DNA of 50,180 nt from an uncultured Oxalicibacterium sp. (GCF_913776015.1 NZ_CAJYMD010000049.1:1-50180); one strand, 5' to 3'; numbered from the stretch's first letter, positions 10,289 to 19,153 are shown. Numbers and translations: made by a program. The notes: generated from the letters alone by a model not told the origin.

Positions 10289-11656
10289 TCATGGCTCCCG
10301 CAAAGCGGTTTGTGAAAAACGATGGATGGGAGACATCAGGTACTGCCAAACCGTACGGCGTCCGACCACGATATCGGCAGTCGCCGTCATGCCTGGCAAC
10401 AGCGGCATGCCGTCTGCCACATCTTTCAGTTCGGCCACCTTGCGTGCCACTTCGATCTTCACGCGATATTTGCGCTCGCCCTTTTCTTCCGGCACGGTAT
10501 CTGCACTAATCTCGGTCACCTTGCCTGCCATCGAACCGTAGACACCATAGTCGTAGGCAGTCACTTTCACGCGTGCCGGTCTGCCGATGGCTAGTTGCGC
10601 ACGATCGGTCGGGCTGACACCGGCTTCGACTACGACCTTGTCATCTAATGGCGTCATTTCAAGAATCGGATCACCCGGCTTGACCACACCGCCGACCGTC
10701 GTGACGAAAATGCGGTTGATCACACCATCCATGGGCGCGCGTACTTCCGAGCGCGACACGCGGTCGTTACGAATTTTCATGTCTTCAGAAAGACGCGCCA
10801 GTTCGGTTTCGGCCAGCGTCAGATCGGCGTGCGCCTCGGCGCGAAAGCGCGACACGCCATCGCCTACCTTGGCCTGTGCTTCCGATATTGCAGCACGCAG
10901 GCGCGGAATCATGGCGTTGGTCGCACTCAGACGGCTGCGCGCATCCTGCACGCGCGATTGCGCCTGAATGTCTTCTAATTGTGACGCTGCGCTCTTGAGG
11001 TACATCGCATGTACAAGCTGGTATTGTTTTTCAGCCAGCGCCAGCTCTTCGCTCAAACTCTTTTGTCGACTCGTGCTCTCTGCCAGTTCGGCCTGACGCT
11101 GCACAGCCTGTTCGCGCAAGATATTCAATTCACCGTTGAGTTTGGTCTGGCGCGCCTGAAAGGTCGCCACTTCGTTTTGCACGATTTGCGAATCGGCTGG
11201 CAAATCCGCCGGCATGTCCAGCTTGCTGGCCCCGCTGGACTCTGCATTCAGCCGAGCCACACGTGCGCGCAAGCCCTGCAACTTGACCATGCCTTCACCC
11301 TGATTTGCACTAGCCTGTACGTCGCGAATCGTGATCAATACCTGATCCTTGCGCACGCTGGTGCCTTCACGCGCGAGAATGCCGGAAACAATACCGCCCT
11401 CAAGATGCTGCACGATCTGATTGTGTTCGGAAGGCACGATACGTCCCTGGCCGCGCACAACCATATCAATCGGTGCAAACCACGACCAGACGATCAAAAG
11501 CAAGGTTAAACCCAGCACGACCAGCACAAACATGCGCGGGCGCGGCATGCGTTGCGCCTCGGCCAGGCCGCGATCCAGCTTCGGCACCGCGCGACGTACA
11601 GCAGCTGTCACACGCTCCATGAAACGCGGCTTGTGCGGATCGCCCGATGTGCTCAT
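10289..11656 (-). CDS. HlyD-family periplasmic adaptor of the type I secretion system
   Basis: This 455-residue membrane fusion protein should bridge the ABC exporter and the TolC-like channel. A single N-terminal transmembrane helix lies at residues about 42-62. It is followed by the biotinyl-lipoyl half-motif (GRIVPSEHNQIVQHLEGGIV), a long alpha-helical hairpin (about 130-290, rich in Gln, Ala and Glu) and the C-terminal beta-barrel with the family sequence SEVRAPMDGVINRIFV. Length is normal for HlyD/LapC proteins. Its start overlaps the stop of the MotB-like gene by 4 bp, indicating translational coupling. It is followed 84 bp later by the MotA-like gene. Confidence 0.93.
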   Translation of the reverse strand: MSTSGDPHKPRFMERVTAAVRRAVPKLDRGLAEAQRMPRPRMFVLVVLGLTLLLIVWSWFAPIDMVVRGQGRIVPSEHNQIVQHLEGGIVSGILAREGTSVRKDQVLITIRDVQASANQGEGMVKLQGLRARVARLNAESSGASKLDMPADLPADSQIVQNEVATFQARQTKLNGELNILREQAVQRQAELAESTSRQKSLSEELALAEKQYQLVHAMYLKSAASQLEDIQAQSRVQDARSRLSATNAMIPRLRAAISEAQAKVGDGVSRFRAEAHADLTLAETELARLSEDMKIRNDRVSRSEVRAPMDGVINRIFVTTVGGVVKPGDPILEMTPLDDKVVVEAGVSPTDRAQLAIGRPARVKVTAYDYGVYGSMAGKVTEISADTVPEEKGERKYRVKIEVARKVAELKDVADGMPLLPGMTATADIVVGRRTVWQYLMSPIHRFSQTALREP

Positions 11657-12429
11657 GATGCCTTGCTCACATATTGAATGACGACCGACGCATCACCATT
11701 CGTACTTTCGGCACCCGGCACGACGCGACTGACCACGCTGGACGGTGACACGCCGACATCGATCAGATAATTGCGCACGGCCATCGCACGGTAGTAGGCG
11801 CGACGACGACCTTCAGTGTACGACACGGTGCCGATGACGCCCGTCACCACCACTTTGCCCTGCCCGCTCTTGATGCGATCCGCCCAACGACGGATGTTGG
11901 CATCGAGCTTTTTGGTCGCCTCGCTACCGAGTTCCACACCATCACGATCGAACTGCAAGGTAATCGCGTCGGCCTGCGCATCGAGCGCGATACCTGGCAG
12001 CACATCGACCACTTGCGCAGGTTTGTCTTTCTCGACCTGAATTGCCTTGCTCGGAGCACCTTCGGCGCTACGCATGCTGCCGGAAATGGTTTGCGTGTTG
12101 GCCGCCAGTTGCATTTTTAGCGAGGCAACCTGTGCCTTGAGATCGGCAATTTCTTTTGCTTGTGCCGAATTTTCACCCGATGGCGGTTGATTACCAAGCT
12201 CTGCCTTCTTTTGCCCCGTCAGCGCCGGATTGCTGGTCGGCGGCGTCACGTCCTGCTTTTGCTGTTCCTGTCTTTCAATAAACTTTACTGCACGAAATTG
12301 TGTCAACTTTTGCGAGTAGTAGAACAACGTCACCACGAAAACCACGACCACAAAAATCATGACCAGCACAACGTTCGACAAGGCATCCACGAAGCCTGGC
12401 CAGAAATTCTGTTCTTTTCCGCCTTCCAT
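11653..12429 (-). CDS. MotB/OmpA-like proton channel partner (SiiA-like role)
   Basis: The protein has 258 residues. A single N-terminal membrane helix (about 14-36) carries Asp15 in FVDALSNVVLVMIF, the place of the proton-binding aspartate of MotB, ExbD and SiiA. A linker with a short heptad-rich stretch (about 88-112) leads to an OmpA/MotB-like peptidoglycan-binding domain from about residue 155 (ITLQFDRDGVELGSEATKKL, then GRRRAYYRAMAVRNYL). It sits 17 bp behind the TolC-like gene and overlaps hlyD by 4 bp. It most likely pairs with the MotA-like protein to form a proton channel anchored to the cell wall. OmpA-type fold and Asp are seen directly; coupling to secretion is inferred. Confidence 0.82.
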   Translation of the reverse strand: MEGGKEQNFWPGFVDALSNVVLVMIFVVVVFVVTLFYYSQKLTQFRAVKFIERQEQQKQDVTPPTSNPALTGQKKAELGNQPPSGENSAQAKEIADLKAQVASLKMQLAANTQTISGSMRSAEGAPSKAIQVEKDKPAQVVDVLPGIALDAQADAITLQFDRDGVELGSEATKKLDANIRRWADRIKSGQGKVVVTGVIGTVSYTEGRRRAYYRAMAVRNYLIDVGVSPSSVVSRVVPGAESTNGDASVVIQYVSKAS

Positions 12430-12446
12430 GTTCTTATCCCATCGCC

Positions 12447-14051
12447 TTAATGCTGGTCTTCGAAGGACGCTGCAGCACGGCCCGTGTTGCGCAAAATCTG
12501 ATAGCTGATATCTGCCTGCAGAAACAGTAGTTGCACCAAATCTACCTGTGACTGGTATGCCTGTTGGTACGCATCGAGGACATCCAGCAACTGCTTGCTG
12601 CCGGTCGCCAACTGATCGAGGAAAATATCGGCCACGCCCGCATTGGTTTCATATGCCTGGCGTGCCACACGGATGCGCTTCTTCACCGCATCGAGCGTGC
12701 GATAGTTGATTTCGATCTGCTCCTTGAGCTTGCGCTCGATATCCGACGCGGTATTGGCTTTATCCACGTACCGCGTACCGACTTCCTTCTGGTAGTAGTA
12801 ATCGGAACCGCCGTTCAGCAGGTTCATGTTCATGACGAACATGTAGCGTCTATCCGTCGTCAGCACGCCATCGCCGCCCGCATTGTTGGTACGAATCTGT
12901 GACATCTCGACCGAAAAAGTCGGTGAAAAACGCGAACGTGCTGCCCGCAATTCCTGACTGGCCGCCGCGGCATCTTCACGTGCGGCACGCACGGCCGGAT
13001 TGGTTTCGTAAATCTTTTCGAGCGCAGCCAGCGAAGTCCCAGGCACCAAAGGCATCATCTTTTGCGGAATCGTCACCTGGCGTGTCCGTACACCCGTCAA
13101 TTGCGTCAGTGTGACCAGCGCGCTTTCCAACGCACCTTCCGCTTCGATCACCGCCGATTTCGCCGACAACGCACGACCGCGCACCCGTTCGAAATCCACG
13201 CGACTCGCGCCACCACCCTGCACCCGTTTGTCCATATAGTCCTGCAAACCTTCCATGCGTTGTGCATAGCGGTTGGCAAAAGTCACTGCTGCGTAGGCAC
13301 GGATCAGGTCGTAATAGGCCTTTACGGCTTGGTAGTACAGCGATTCACGCGCGTCTTCGCGGCGCATGTCCGCTGCATCGGCCAGCGAAGCATTCTTTCT
13401 GTAATCGAAATAGGAAGCCGGACTGAATAGCGGCTGGCGCAAGACAACGCTGGTGTCCCAACGGTTATGCGTATCGCTGGCAGCGGCGCGTCCAGTCGTT
13501 TGGTCGACGAACGACGCCGGTGCCGAATACTCGCGACCACGCTGACCACGAAAATCGAGCGAGGGCCCGAGTTGACCCAAGGCAGCATTTTTTGCATAAA
13601 CGGCACCTTCGGCGCGCGCTGACGAAGCCGTATAGCTATAGCTGTTCTGGAGCGTACGCGCCAGCGCTTCTTCCAGGGAAACGGAACTCTGCAGCGGGCC
13701 GTCCGCACTCATCAAGGTGTCGGGTAATGCGATCGCCGTTCCCGCAAAGACGGCATCTGCCTCGCGCAGCATGCGCAGGATTTCATCGTCTTCGCCATTT
13801 TTATTGGTCAGTCGCGAAGCGACGGCAGCGTTGCTGCCATTTGGCGGAACACGGTTGTTTGCAACAGCGGGATCAGACTGCGCCAGTTTGACTGGCATAT
13901 CAACGTTTGCTGAAGATACGCTCAGTGAATCGCGCGATAGTCTTAACGAAAGTGGTGCAGGAAAACGTGGATTGGACGACGCTATCACCGCGGACGAAAT
14001 CGTCAGCAAGACGGCGCAACGTAAAACATCTGGAAAAGAAATGCGGATCAT
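12447..14051 (-). CDS. TolC-family outer membrane channel of the type I secretion system
   Basis: This 534-residue protein has an N-terminal hydrophobic signal sequence (about residues 9-25) and an extra Ser/Asn/Ala-rich region of about 100 residues before the first outer-membrane-efflux repeat (SVSLEEALARTLQNSYSY). Two helical repeats with the usual Gln/Ala-rich coiled-coil helices follow, ending in LDAYQQAYQSQVDLVQ. It should form the outer-membrane duct for the adhesin. It is the first gene of the six-gene operon, with the MotB-like gene 17 bp downstream. The N-terminal insertion before the barrel domain is longer than in E. coli TolC. Family assignment is confident. Confidence 0.92.
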   Translation of the reverse strand: MIRISFPDVLRCAVLLTISSAVIASSNPRFPAPLSLRLSRDSLSVSSANVDMPVKLAQSDPAVANNRVPPNGSNAAVASRLTNKNGEDDEILRMLREADAVFAGTAIALPDTLMSADGPLQSSVSLEEALARTLQNSYSYTASSARAEGAVYAKNAALGQLGPSLDFRGQRGREYSAPASFVDQTTGRAAASDTHNRWDTSVVLRQPLFSPASYFDYRKNASLADAADMRREDARESLYYQAVKAYYDLIRAYAAVTFANRYAQRMEGLQDYMDKRVQGGGASRVDFERVRGRALSAKSAVIEAEGALESALVTLTQLTGVRTRQVTIPQKMMPLVPGTSLAALEKIYETNPAVRAAREDAAAASQELRAARSRFSPTFSVEMSQIRTNNAGGDGVLTTDRRYMFVMNMNLLNGGSDYYYQKEVGTRYVDKANTASDIERKLKEQIEINYRTLDAVKKRIRVARQAYETNAGVADIFLDQLATGSKQLLDVLDAYQQAYQSQVDLVQLLFLQADISYQILRNTGRAAASFEDQH

Positions 14052-14162
14052 GAACCATCTGCGTGCATAGACGCTGTTGCATTGCGATGCCTATCAAAAC
14101 ATCGACATGGAAAAACACTACTTTTCGAAGAAATTTTCTTCAGAGAATTATAAATGCCATCA

Positions 14163-14178
14163 AGCAATTAATACGCCA
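14163..14178 (-). promoter_or_regulatory. Candidate sigma-54 (-24/-12) promoter of the adhesin secretion operon
   Basis: The minus strand reads TGGCGTATTAATTGCT. Against the sigma-54 consensus TGGCACRNNNNTTGCW all but two specified positions match, and the invariant GG and GC are separated by exactly ten bases. The implied transcript start lies about 100 bp before the TolC-like start codon. One such match can arise by chance, and no enhancer-binding protein gene is in the window. Confidence 0.45.
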
Positions 14179-14231
14179 TCCTCTTCGTGTTTAGTTGCTG
14201 CCTCACAACCGATAAAAATATAAATGCCAAG

Positions 14232-14271
14232 AAAAAAGCCCAATTAATTTCCACATGGAAATTAATTGGGC
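14232..14271 (-). terminator. Intrinsic terminator downstream of yaaA
   Basis: A perfect inverted repeat with 16-bp arms (14238-14253 and 14256-14271) and a 2-base centre is followed on the minus strand by six T residues. It lies about 190 bp behind the yaaA stop and ahead of the secretion-operon promoter region, so it would insulate the two units. Confidence 0.75.
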
Positions 14272-14460
14272 TTGAAGTATTAAAGCGGAATCTTGTCTAA
14301 CCCTTTATCTACGCGGGCTTACGAACTTCAATCAGAAAATATGTCACTTTGGAGATCGCTTATCCTACAAATAATAATTATTCTGAAAATATTGTGAACA
14401 AATGTGTCATCAGCGCGTCACAAATTTCCATTTGGAAAATAAATACGCTTTTTTCTTCGG

Positions 14461-15237
14461 TTAGTTTTCCTGTTTGCGCTTGAATACCCAATTTGTTGCA
14501 TCGGATTGCATCTCGTCGAAGGTATACCCTTCCATATCGAATTTCTTCAGGGCTTGCACTCGCTTAAGCTTTTTAACCGCCGCGTAACGTGCCATCAAGC
14601 CACGGGCGCGTTTGGCATAAAACGAAACGATCTTGTATTGCCCGTTTTTCCAATCAAGGAAAGTCGGCGTGATGACCGGCACGTCGAGAAGCCGCGGCCT
14701 GATGACCTTGAAGTATTCTTCCGATGCGAGATTGACCAGCGCCTCCGCCTTGATCGTCTCAATTTGCGCCTTCACCGCCTGCGTGACCTCATCGCCCCAG
14801 AATGCATACAAATCCTTACCGGCCGGGTTCGCCAGCCGCGTCCCCATTTCCAATCGATAGGGTTGCATCAGATCGAGGGGACGCAACAGGCCATAAAGAC
14901 CGGATAAAATGCGAAGGTGCGTCTGCGCATAATCGAGTTGCCCAGCATCGAGACTGCCAGCATCCAGCCCTTCATACACATCACCATTGAAAGCCAGCAC
15001 CGCCTGCTTGGCATTCGCGGAGGTAAAGCGCGTGGACCACTCCGCATAACGGTTGACATTCAAGGTCGCCAACTGGTCGGATATCTTCATGAGACTGCCG
15101 ATCTGCGCCGGCGATTGCTGCCGCAAAATCTCGATGAGTTCGGCGGACCGCTTGACGAAATCCGGCTTGGTGCTGACATTGGTGGTGGCGGACGTGTCGT
15201 AATCTAGGGTCTTTGCAGGCGATAAAACTATGAGCAT
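14461..15237 (-). CDS. yaaA: Peroxide stress protein YaaA (UPF0246)
   Basis: The product is 258 residues and begins [14 protein letters not shown], the family's N-terminal signature. The start at 15237 was chosen over an upstream extension because it matches the family exactly. Further family features are [14 protein letters not shown] near residue 85, [16 protein letters not shown] near 110 and the C-terminal [10 protein letters not shown]. In E. coli YaaA lowers intracellular free iron and protects DNA and proteins during hydrogen peroxide stress. Its start codon overlaps that of the divergent PIN gene if the longer form of that gene is used. No strong ribosome site is visible. Confidence 0.93.
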   Translation of the reverse strand: MLIVLSPAKTLDYDTSATTNVSTKPDFVKRSAELIEILRQQSPAQIGSLMKISDQLATLNVNRYAEWSTRFTSANAKQAVLAFNGDVYEGLDAGSLDAGQLDYAQTHLRILSGLYGLLRPLDLMQPYRLEMGTRLANPAGKDLYAFWGDEVTQAVKAQIETIKAEALVNLASEEYFKVIRPRLLDVPVITPTFLDWKNGQYKIVSFYAKRARGLMARYAAVKKLKRVQALKKFDMEGYTFDEMQSDATNWVFKRKQEN

Positions 15238-15268
15238 TGTTGATTCAGTACAGAACACAAAAACGGTA

Positions 15269-15736
15269 ATGATACCGAACCGCATCGTGATCGACACCAA
15301 CGTCTGTCTCGATCTCTTTGTTTTCCGCGATCCACGTTGGAGCCTGCTGCTGCAAGGCTTGCAAAGCGGTGAGCTTGACGCGATTACACGCGAAGACTGT
15401 CGCAAGGAATGGCAGATTGTGCTCGGCTATTCGCATTTGAAGCTCGATACCGAGCAACGCGCCAAGATCGGTGAAGAATTCGATGCACTGATCCGTTGCC
15501 ATTCCCTGCCCGCTTCTTCCGAAGAGGCACTCAAACTGCCCGTCTGCAAGGACAAGGACGATCAGAAATTTCTCGAAGTCGCCCGCGATCATCAAGCTGC
15601 GGTGTTGATTACCAAGGACAAGGCCCTGCTCAAGTTAGCCAAACGCACACGCCGGGAAGGCCTGTTCGCCATCCTGACGCCTGAAACCTGGACCGCAAGT
15701 CAACTCGAATATCAAACATCACGCACTGCGGCCTGA
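15269..15736 (+). CDS. PIN-domain putative ribonuclease (toxin-like, COG1569 type)
   Basis: The acidic metal-binding residues of PIN nucleases are present: Asp9 in [11 protein letters not shown], a Glu in CRKEWQIVL, the Asp cluster [13 protein letters not shown] and a final Asp in [12 protein letters not shown]. From the chosen ATG (15269) it is 155 residues. An in-frame ATG at 15230 would give 168 residues but would overlap the divergent yaaA start. Proteins of this class are often called toxins of toxin-antitoxin pairs, but no antitoxin-sized partner is next to it, so it may be a solitary RNase. The fold is fairly certain; the function is not. Confidence 0.8.
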   Translation: MIPNRIVIDTNVCLDLFVFRDPRWSLLLQGLQSGELDAITREDCRKEWQIVLGYSHLKLDTEQRAKIGEEFDALIRCHSLPASSEEALKLPVCKDKDDQKFLEVARDHQAAVLITKDKALLKLAKRTRREGLFAILTPETWTASQLEYQTSRTAA

Positions 15737-15969
15737 TCACCGCGAGAAGCCCAGCGTTTCCAGTTGAAACGCTGCAGATATGTGCATGGGCACGTATTTG
15801 GTCCATGGCGCATCGCTATCTAGCTAACCGCGCATCGCTCAACAGACAATTCCACCGTACATGCGCTCAGCGCAATGCTGCCTTGCCTTATCTTCGCGCC
15901 ATCTCATTGCACGCAAGCCGCAAAGGCTTGCTGTATAGTCTGATGCACCCTCTTTCTCTCTCATGAAAC

Positions 15970-16749
15970 ATGACCGCTGAGATCCAGGCTTCACGCCAAG
16001 ACGCTACGCTGATCCTTACCCTTTCCAATCCGGGTGCACGTAATGCATTGCACCCGGACATGTTCGCCGCTGCCATTGAAGTGTTGAGCACGGCGGAACG
16101 CGATGATTCGATTCGCGCTGTCGTTCTCACCGGTGCCGACAATTTCTTCTGCGCCGGTGGCAACCTGAATCGCCTGCTCGATCATCGCAAGATGGATGCC
16201 CTGCAACAGGCAGAAGGCGTGGACCTGCTGCGCGGCTGGATCGAAGCAATCCGCGATTGCCCCAAACCCGTCATCGCCGCCGTCGAAGGTGCCGCAGCCG
16301 GTGCGGGGTTTTCGCTGGCACTGGCATGCGATCTGATTGTCGCCGGTCAAACGACACGCTTTGCGATGTCCTACGTCAAGGTCGGCTTGACGCCCGATGG
16401 CGGCGGCTCGTGGTTTCTGTCGCAAGCATTACCGCGCCAGTTGGCAACCGAACTCATGATCGAAGGCAAACCTGTCGATGCAAGCCGTCTGCATGCTCTC
16501 GGCGTCATCAATCGACTCGTGCCGGATGGCCAGACGTTGCACGAAGCCCTCACATGGGCCGACGATCTGGCCGGCTTGTCTTCCAACGCCATGGATCGCA
16601 TCAAGCTGCTGGCGCGCGAAGCGACCGACAATTCTCTGTCACGCCATTTCGAGGCCGAACGTCGCCACTTCATCGAAAGCCTCAATCATCCGCATGCGGA
16701 AGAAGGCATCTCCGCCTTCCTGGACAAACGCACGCCGGATTACAAATGA
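15970..16749 (+). CDS. Enoyl-CoA hydratase/isomerase family protein
   Basis: This 259-residue crotonase-fold protein has the first oxyanion-hole region DNFFCAGGNL (residues about 57-66) and the second AAAGAGFSLALACDL (about 104-118). The catalytic region GLTPDGGGSWFL near residue 138 has Asp where many hydratases have Glu. That pattern is closer to PaaG-type isomerases and related CoA enzymes than to classic FadB-type hydratases. Substrate and exact reaction cannot be assigned. Its stop overlaps the start of the phosphatase gene (ATGA), so the two are translationally coupled. Confidence 0.88.
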   Translation: MTAEIQASRQDATLILTLSNPGARNALHPDMFAAAIEVLSTAERDDSIRAVVLTGADNFFCAGGNLNRLLDHRKMDALQQAEGVDLLRGWIEAIRDCPKPVIAAVEGAAAGAGFSLALACDLIVAGQTTRFAMSYVKVGLTPDGGGSWFLSQALPRQLATELMIEGKPVDASRLHALGVINRLVPDGQTLHEALTWADDLAGLSSNAMDRIKLLAREATDNSLSRHFEAERRHFIESLNHPHAEEGISAFLDKRTPDYK

Positions 16750-17450
16750 CGCACGCGCAAAGAAGACGCATCTATTTGATGCGCCACGGCAGCGTGACCT
16801 ACTTCGATGAAAACGGCCATCCCTACGCACACGATGTGGTGCCGCTCAACGCAGTTGGGCGCGAACAAACCACGGCAGCCGGACGCAGTTTTGCCGAACA
16901 AGGGATTCGCTTTGATCGTGTGATCACTTCCGATTTGCCGCGCACCATCGAATCCGCACAGAGGGTACTGGCGGAAACCGGGCAACCGATCGACATCGAG
17001 TCATGGCCCGATTTCACCGAAGTCCGCGGCCATCGTCTGGATGCATTGGCTGACGATGAACTTGAAGAAGCCTTTACCAGCGCCTTTTCCTGCATGGCTG
17101 GCGAACACTGTCGCTTTCTCGGCGGCGAGAGCGTAGGCGAACTGATGGATCGAATTCACCCCGTCATCGACAAGCTGCGTGCCGATGCTGCATGGGATAC
17201 GGTGTTGCTGGTCCTGCACGGCGGTGTCAATCGCGCGCTGTTATCGTATGCGATCACGGGCCAGCGTCTTTTCCTTGGCAATCTGGAACAGGCTCCAGGC
17301 TGCATCAACGTGCTCGATGTCGGACACAAGCCCAATGACTGGCTGATTCACACCATCAACTACACGCCGCCACGTCCCTTGCACACGCATACGCGCCTGA
17401 CCAGCATGGAAGAAGGGTTGCACCATTACCGCAAATCACGCGGGCTTTAG
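16746..17450 (+). CDS. Histidine phosphatase family protein (phosphoglycerate mutase-like)
   Basis: The 234-residue protein has the RHG motif IYLMRHGSVTYF at residues 9-20, where the His forms the phosphoenzyme. The second catalytic His lies in VLLVLHGGVNRALL. The start at 16746 is chosen because it overlaps the previous stop and gives the normal family length; the same frame is open much further upstream only by chance. Such enzymes dephosphorylate sugar phosphates, nucleotides or CoA-linked metabolites. Coupling to a crotonase-like gene hints at a shared pathway, but the substrate is unknown. Confidence 0.86.
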   Translation: MTHAQRRRIYLMRHGSVTYFDENGHPYAHDVVPLNAVGREQTTAAGRSFAEQGIRFDRVITSDLPRTIESAQRVLAETGQPIDIESWPDFTEVRGHRLDALADDELEEAFTSAFSCMAGEHCRFLGGESVGELMDRIHPVIDKLRADAAWDTVLLVLHGGVNRALLSYAITGQRLFLGNLEQAPGCINVLDVGHKPNDWLIHTINYTPPRPLHTHTRLTSMEEGLHHYRKSRGL

Positions 17451-17540
17451 GCCAATCCACATCTCTCGACACAGCGCGACACTGCAATAGCAAACAACGA
17501 TTTCCTGCATCATCCAGACCTGATTTTTCTTGGAGAATTT

Positions 17541-18233
17541 ATGATCGATCTCTACTCTACCGCTACGCCGAACGGCCACAAGATTCACATCATGCTTGAA
17601 GAGTGCGGTTTCGCGTATCGCCCGCATCATGTCGATATCGGCACGGGCGACCAGTTCAAGCCCGACTTCCTGAAAATTTCTCCCAACAACAAGATCCCCG
17701 CCATCGTCGATCATGCAGGGCCGGATGGCAAACCAATGTCCTTGTTCGAATCCGGTGCAATTCTCGTCTACCTGGCCAGCAAGGCGGGACGCTTTCTGGG
17801 CACGATCGACCGCGAAAAATATGAAACATTGCAATGGCTGATGTTCCAGATGGGCGGTGTTGGCCCGATGCTCGGACAGGCACATCACTTCCGCATGTAT
17901 GCGCCGGAAAAAATCGACTACGCGATCAATCGTTATACCAATGAAGCCAAGCGTTTGTACGGTGTGATTGATCGCCGTCTGGCTGAAACGCCCTACCTCG
18001 CCGGCGACAACTACACCATCGCCGATATTGCGACTTTCCCATGGCTGCGGTCTTGGGAAAAACAAGGCATCACGCTGAGCGACTATCCGCATCTCAAGCG
18101 TTGGTTTGACGAAATCAATGAGCGGCCCGCCGTGCAGAAAGGCACCAAGATGTTTGTTGATGTGCGCAATACCGTCATCGACGACAAGGCCCGCGAGATG
18201 CTGTATGGCGCGACCCAATATGCCAAACGCTGA
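17541..18233 (+). CDS. yfcG: YfcG/YghU-like glutathione transferase (disulfide-bond oxidoreductase)
   Basis: The 230-residue protein has a thioredoxin-like N-terminal domain with Thr9 and Asn11 (STATPNGHK) in place of a catalytic Tyr/Ser, the signature of YfcG-type transferases. NKIPAIVD (cis-Pro) and the ESGAILVYLA glutathione-binding motif follow, then an all-helical C-terminal domain with DNYTIADIATFPW. E. coli YfcG binds two glutathione molecules and has disulfide reductase activity. The stop overlaps the pdxY start by 14 bp, so both may be on one transcript. A ribosome site GGAG lies before the ATG. Confidence 0.9.
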   Translation: MIDLYSTATPNGHKIHIMLEECGFAYRPHHVDIGTGDQFKPDFLKISPNNKIPAIVDHAGPDGKPMSLFESGAILVYLASKAGRFLGTIDREKYETLQWLMFQMGGVGPMLGQAHHFRMYAPEKIDYAINRYTNEAKRLYGVIDRRLAETPYLAGDNYTIADIATFPWLRSWEKQGITLSDYPHLKRWFDEINERPAVQKGTKMFVDVRNTVIDDKAREMLYGATQYAKR

Positions 18234-19122
18234 ACAAGCCGCAAAAACCGGATCGACACCGCTGGTTCTGTCGATCCAATCACACGTAGCCTACGGCCAT
18301 GTCGGCAATGCCGCAGCCGTCCTGCCTCTGCAACTGCTTGGCGTACAGCCGGTTGCCATTCATACCGTGCAATTTTCGAATCACACAGGCTATGGCGAAT
18401 TCAAGGGACAGGTCTTTTCTGCCGACCATATCCGCGACGTGCTTGACGGCTTGCGTGCACGAGGCGTGCTGGAAAATTGTTGCGCGGTCCTCTCCGGGTA
18501 TCTCGGCGATGCCGCAATCGGCGAAGTCATTCTTTCGGCCGTGCGCGATATTCGCGCGCAGCAACCGAATCTGATTTATCTGTGCGATCCGGTGATGGGT
18601 GATGTCGGGCGCGGCGTTTTTGTACGCCCGGGCATTCCGGAATTCCTGCGAAATCAGGCATTGCCAGAAGCCAGCCTCATCACACCGAATCATTACGAAT
18701 TCGAACTATTGTGCGGTCACGCCGTGACAAGCGTGCCGCAAACCATTGAGACTGCACGCACCTTGCTAGGCAGCAAACAACGACGCGGCCCCACGACCGT
18801 TGTCATCACCAGTCTTCGCACGGAAGATTTGCCTGACGATCGCTTGCACACGCTGGTTGTAACGAATAGCCAAGCGTGGATCATCGCGACACCACTGATA
18901 CAGTGCGATCCACTGCCGAACGGCATGGGCGATGTGTTGTCGGCCATTCTTCTGGGACGCTTGTTGACGGGCCATCCCGTGCAGGAAGCCACCGCGCTGG
19001 CAGTAAGCAGCCTTTATGCACTGGTCGCCAGGACAGCGCCCGGACAACGCGATCTGCCCCTGATTACGGAACGTGTGCAATTAACGGAGCCGCAAGAGCA
19101 ATTTCATGCGATCAGCGTGTAA
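18220..19122 (+). CDS. pdxY: Pyridoxal kinase PdxY
   Basis: The enzyme phosphorylates pyridoxal with ATP in the vitamin B6 salvage pathway. The 300-residue protein shows the substrate-side motif SIQSHVAYGHVGNAAAV near residue 17, QFSNHTGYG, the metal/ATP segment CDPVMGDVGRGVFVRP, ITPNHYEFELL and the anion-hole region NGMGDVLSAILLGRLL of the ribokinase-like PdxK/PdxY family. The start at 18220 overlaps the upstream gene by 14 bp. Open frame further upstream is out of family. A second B6 gene, pdxJ, is in this window but in another unit. Confidence 0.93.
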   Translation: MPNAEQAAKTGSTPLVLSIQSHVAYGHVGNAAAVLPLQLLGVQPVAIHTVQFSNHTGYGEFKGQVFSADHIRDVLDGLRARGVLENCCAVLSGYLGDAAIGEVILSAVRDIRAQQPNLIYLCDPVMGDVGRGVFVRPGIPEFLRNQALPEASLITPNHYEFELLCGHAVTSVPQTIETARTLLGSKQRRGPTTVVITSLRTEDLPDDRLHTLVVTNSQAWIIATPLIQCDPLPNGMGDVLSAILLGRLLTGHPVQEATALAVSSLYALVARTAPGQRDLPLITERVQLTEPQEQFHAISV

Positions 19123-19153
19123 GACCGGAATCTCACGCAATCCGGCCAATTTG

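Larger units (their letters stand above)
14052..14460. other. AT-rich intergenic region between secretion operon and yaaA
   Basis: This roughly 410-bp stretch has no convincing gene. It is visibly richer in A and T than both flanks. It contains a sigma-54-like element, a TATAAT box (minus strand, 14147-14152) with no good -35, a strong terminator at 14232-14271, and a short hairpin TTTCCATTTGGAAA near 14427. TGGCATTTATA occurs twice on the minus strand, near 14150 and 14220. It should hold the control region of the adhesin operon and the end of the yaaA transcript. Confidence 0.6.

Noticed and set aside
8543-12429. A Zorya-type anti-phage system from the MotA-like and MotB-like pair
   Set aside because: ZorA/ZorB also pair a long-tailed MotA-like protein with an OmpA-type MotB-like protein. 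Here the two genes are interleaved with HlyD, ABC and TolC genes in one operon, and no ZorC, ZorD or ZorE helicase/nuclease is present.
15269-15736. A complete toxin-antitoxin pair with the PIN protein
   Set aside because: No small antitoxin-like frame adjoins the gene on the same strand. The neighbours are yaaA and a spacer without a gene.
16257-16745. N-terminal extension of the histidine phosphatase
   Set aside because: The extra frame lies inside the enoyl-CoA hydratase-like gene in another phase. The start at 16746 gives the normal family length and translational coupling.
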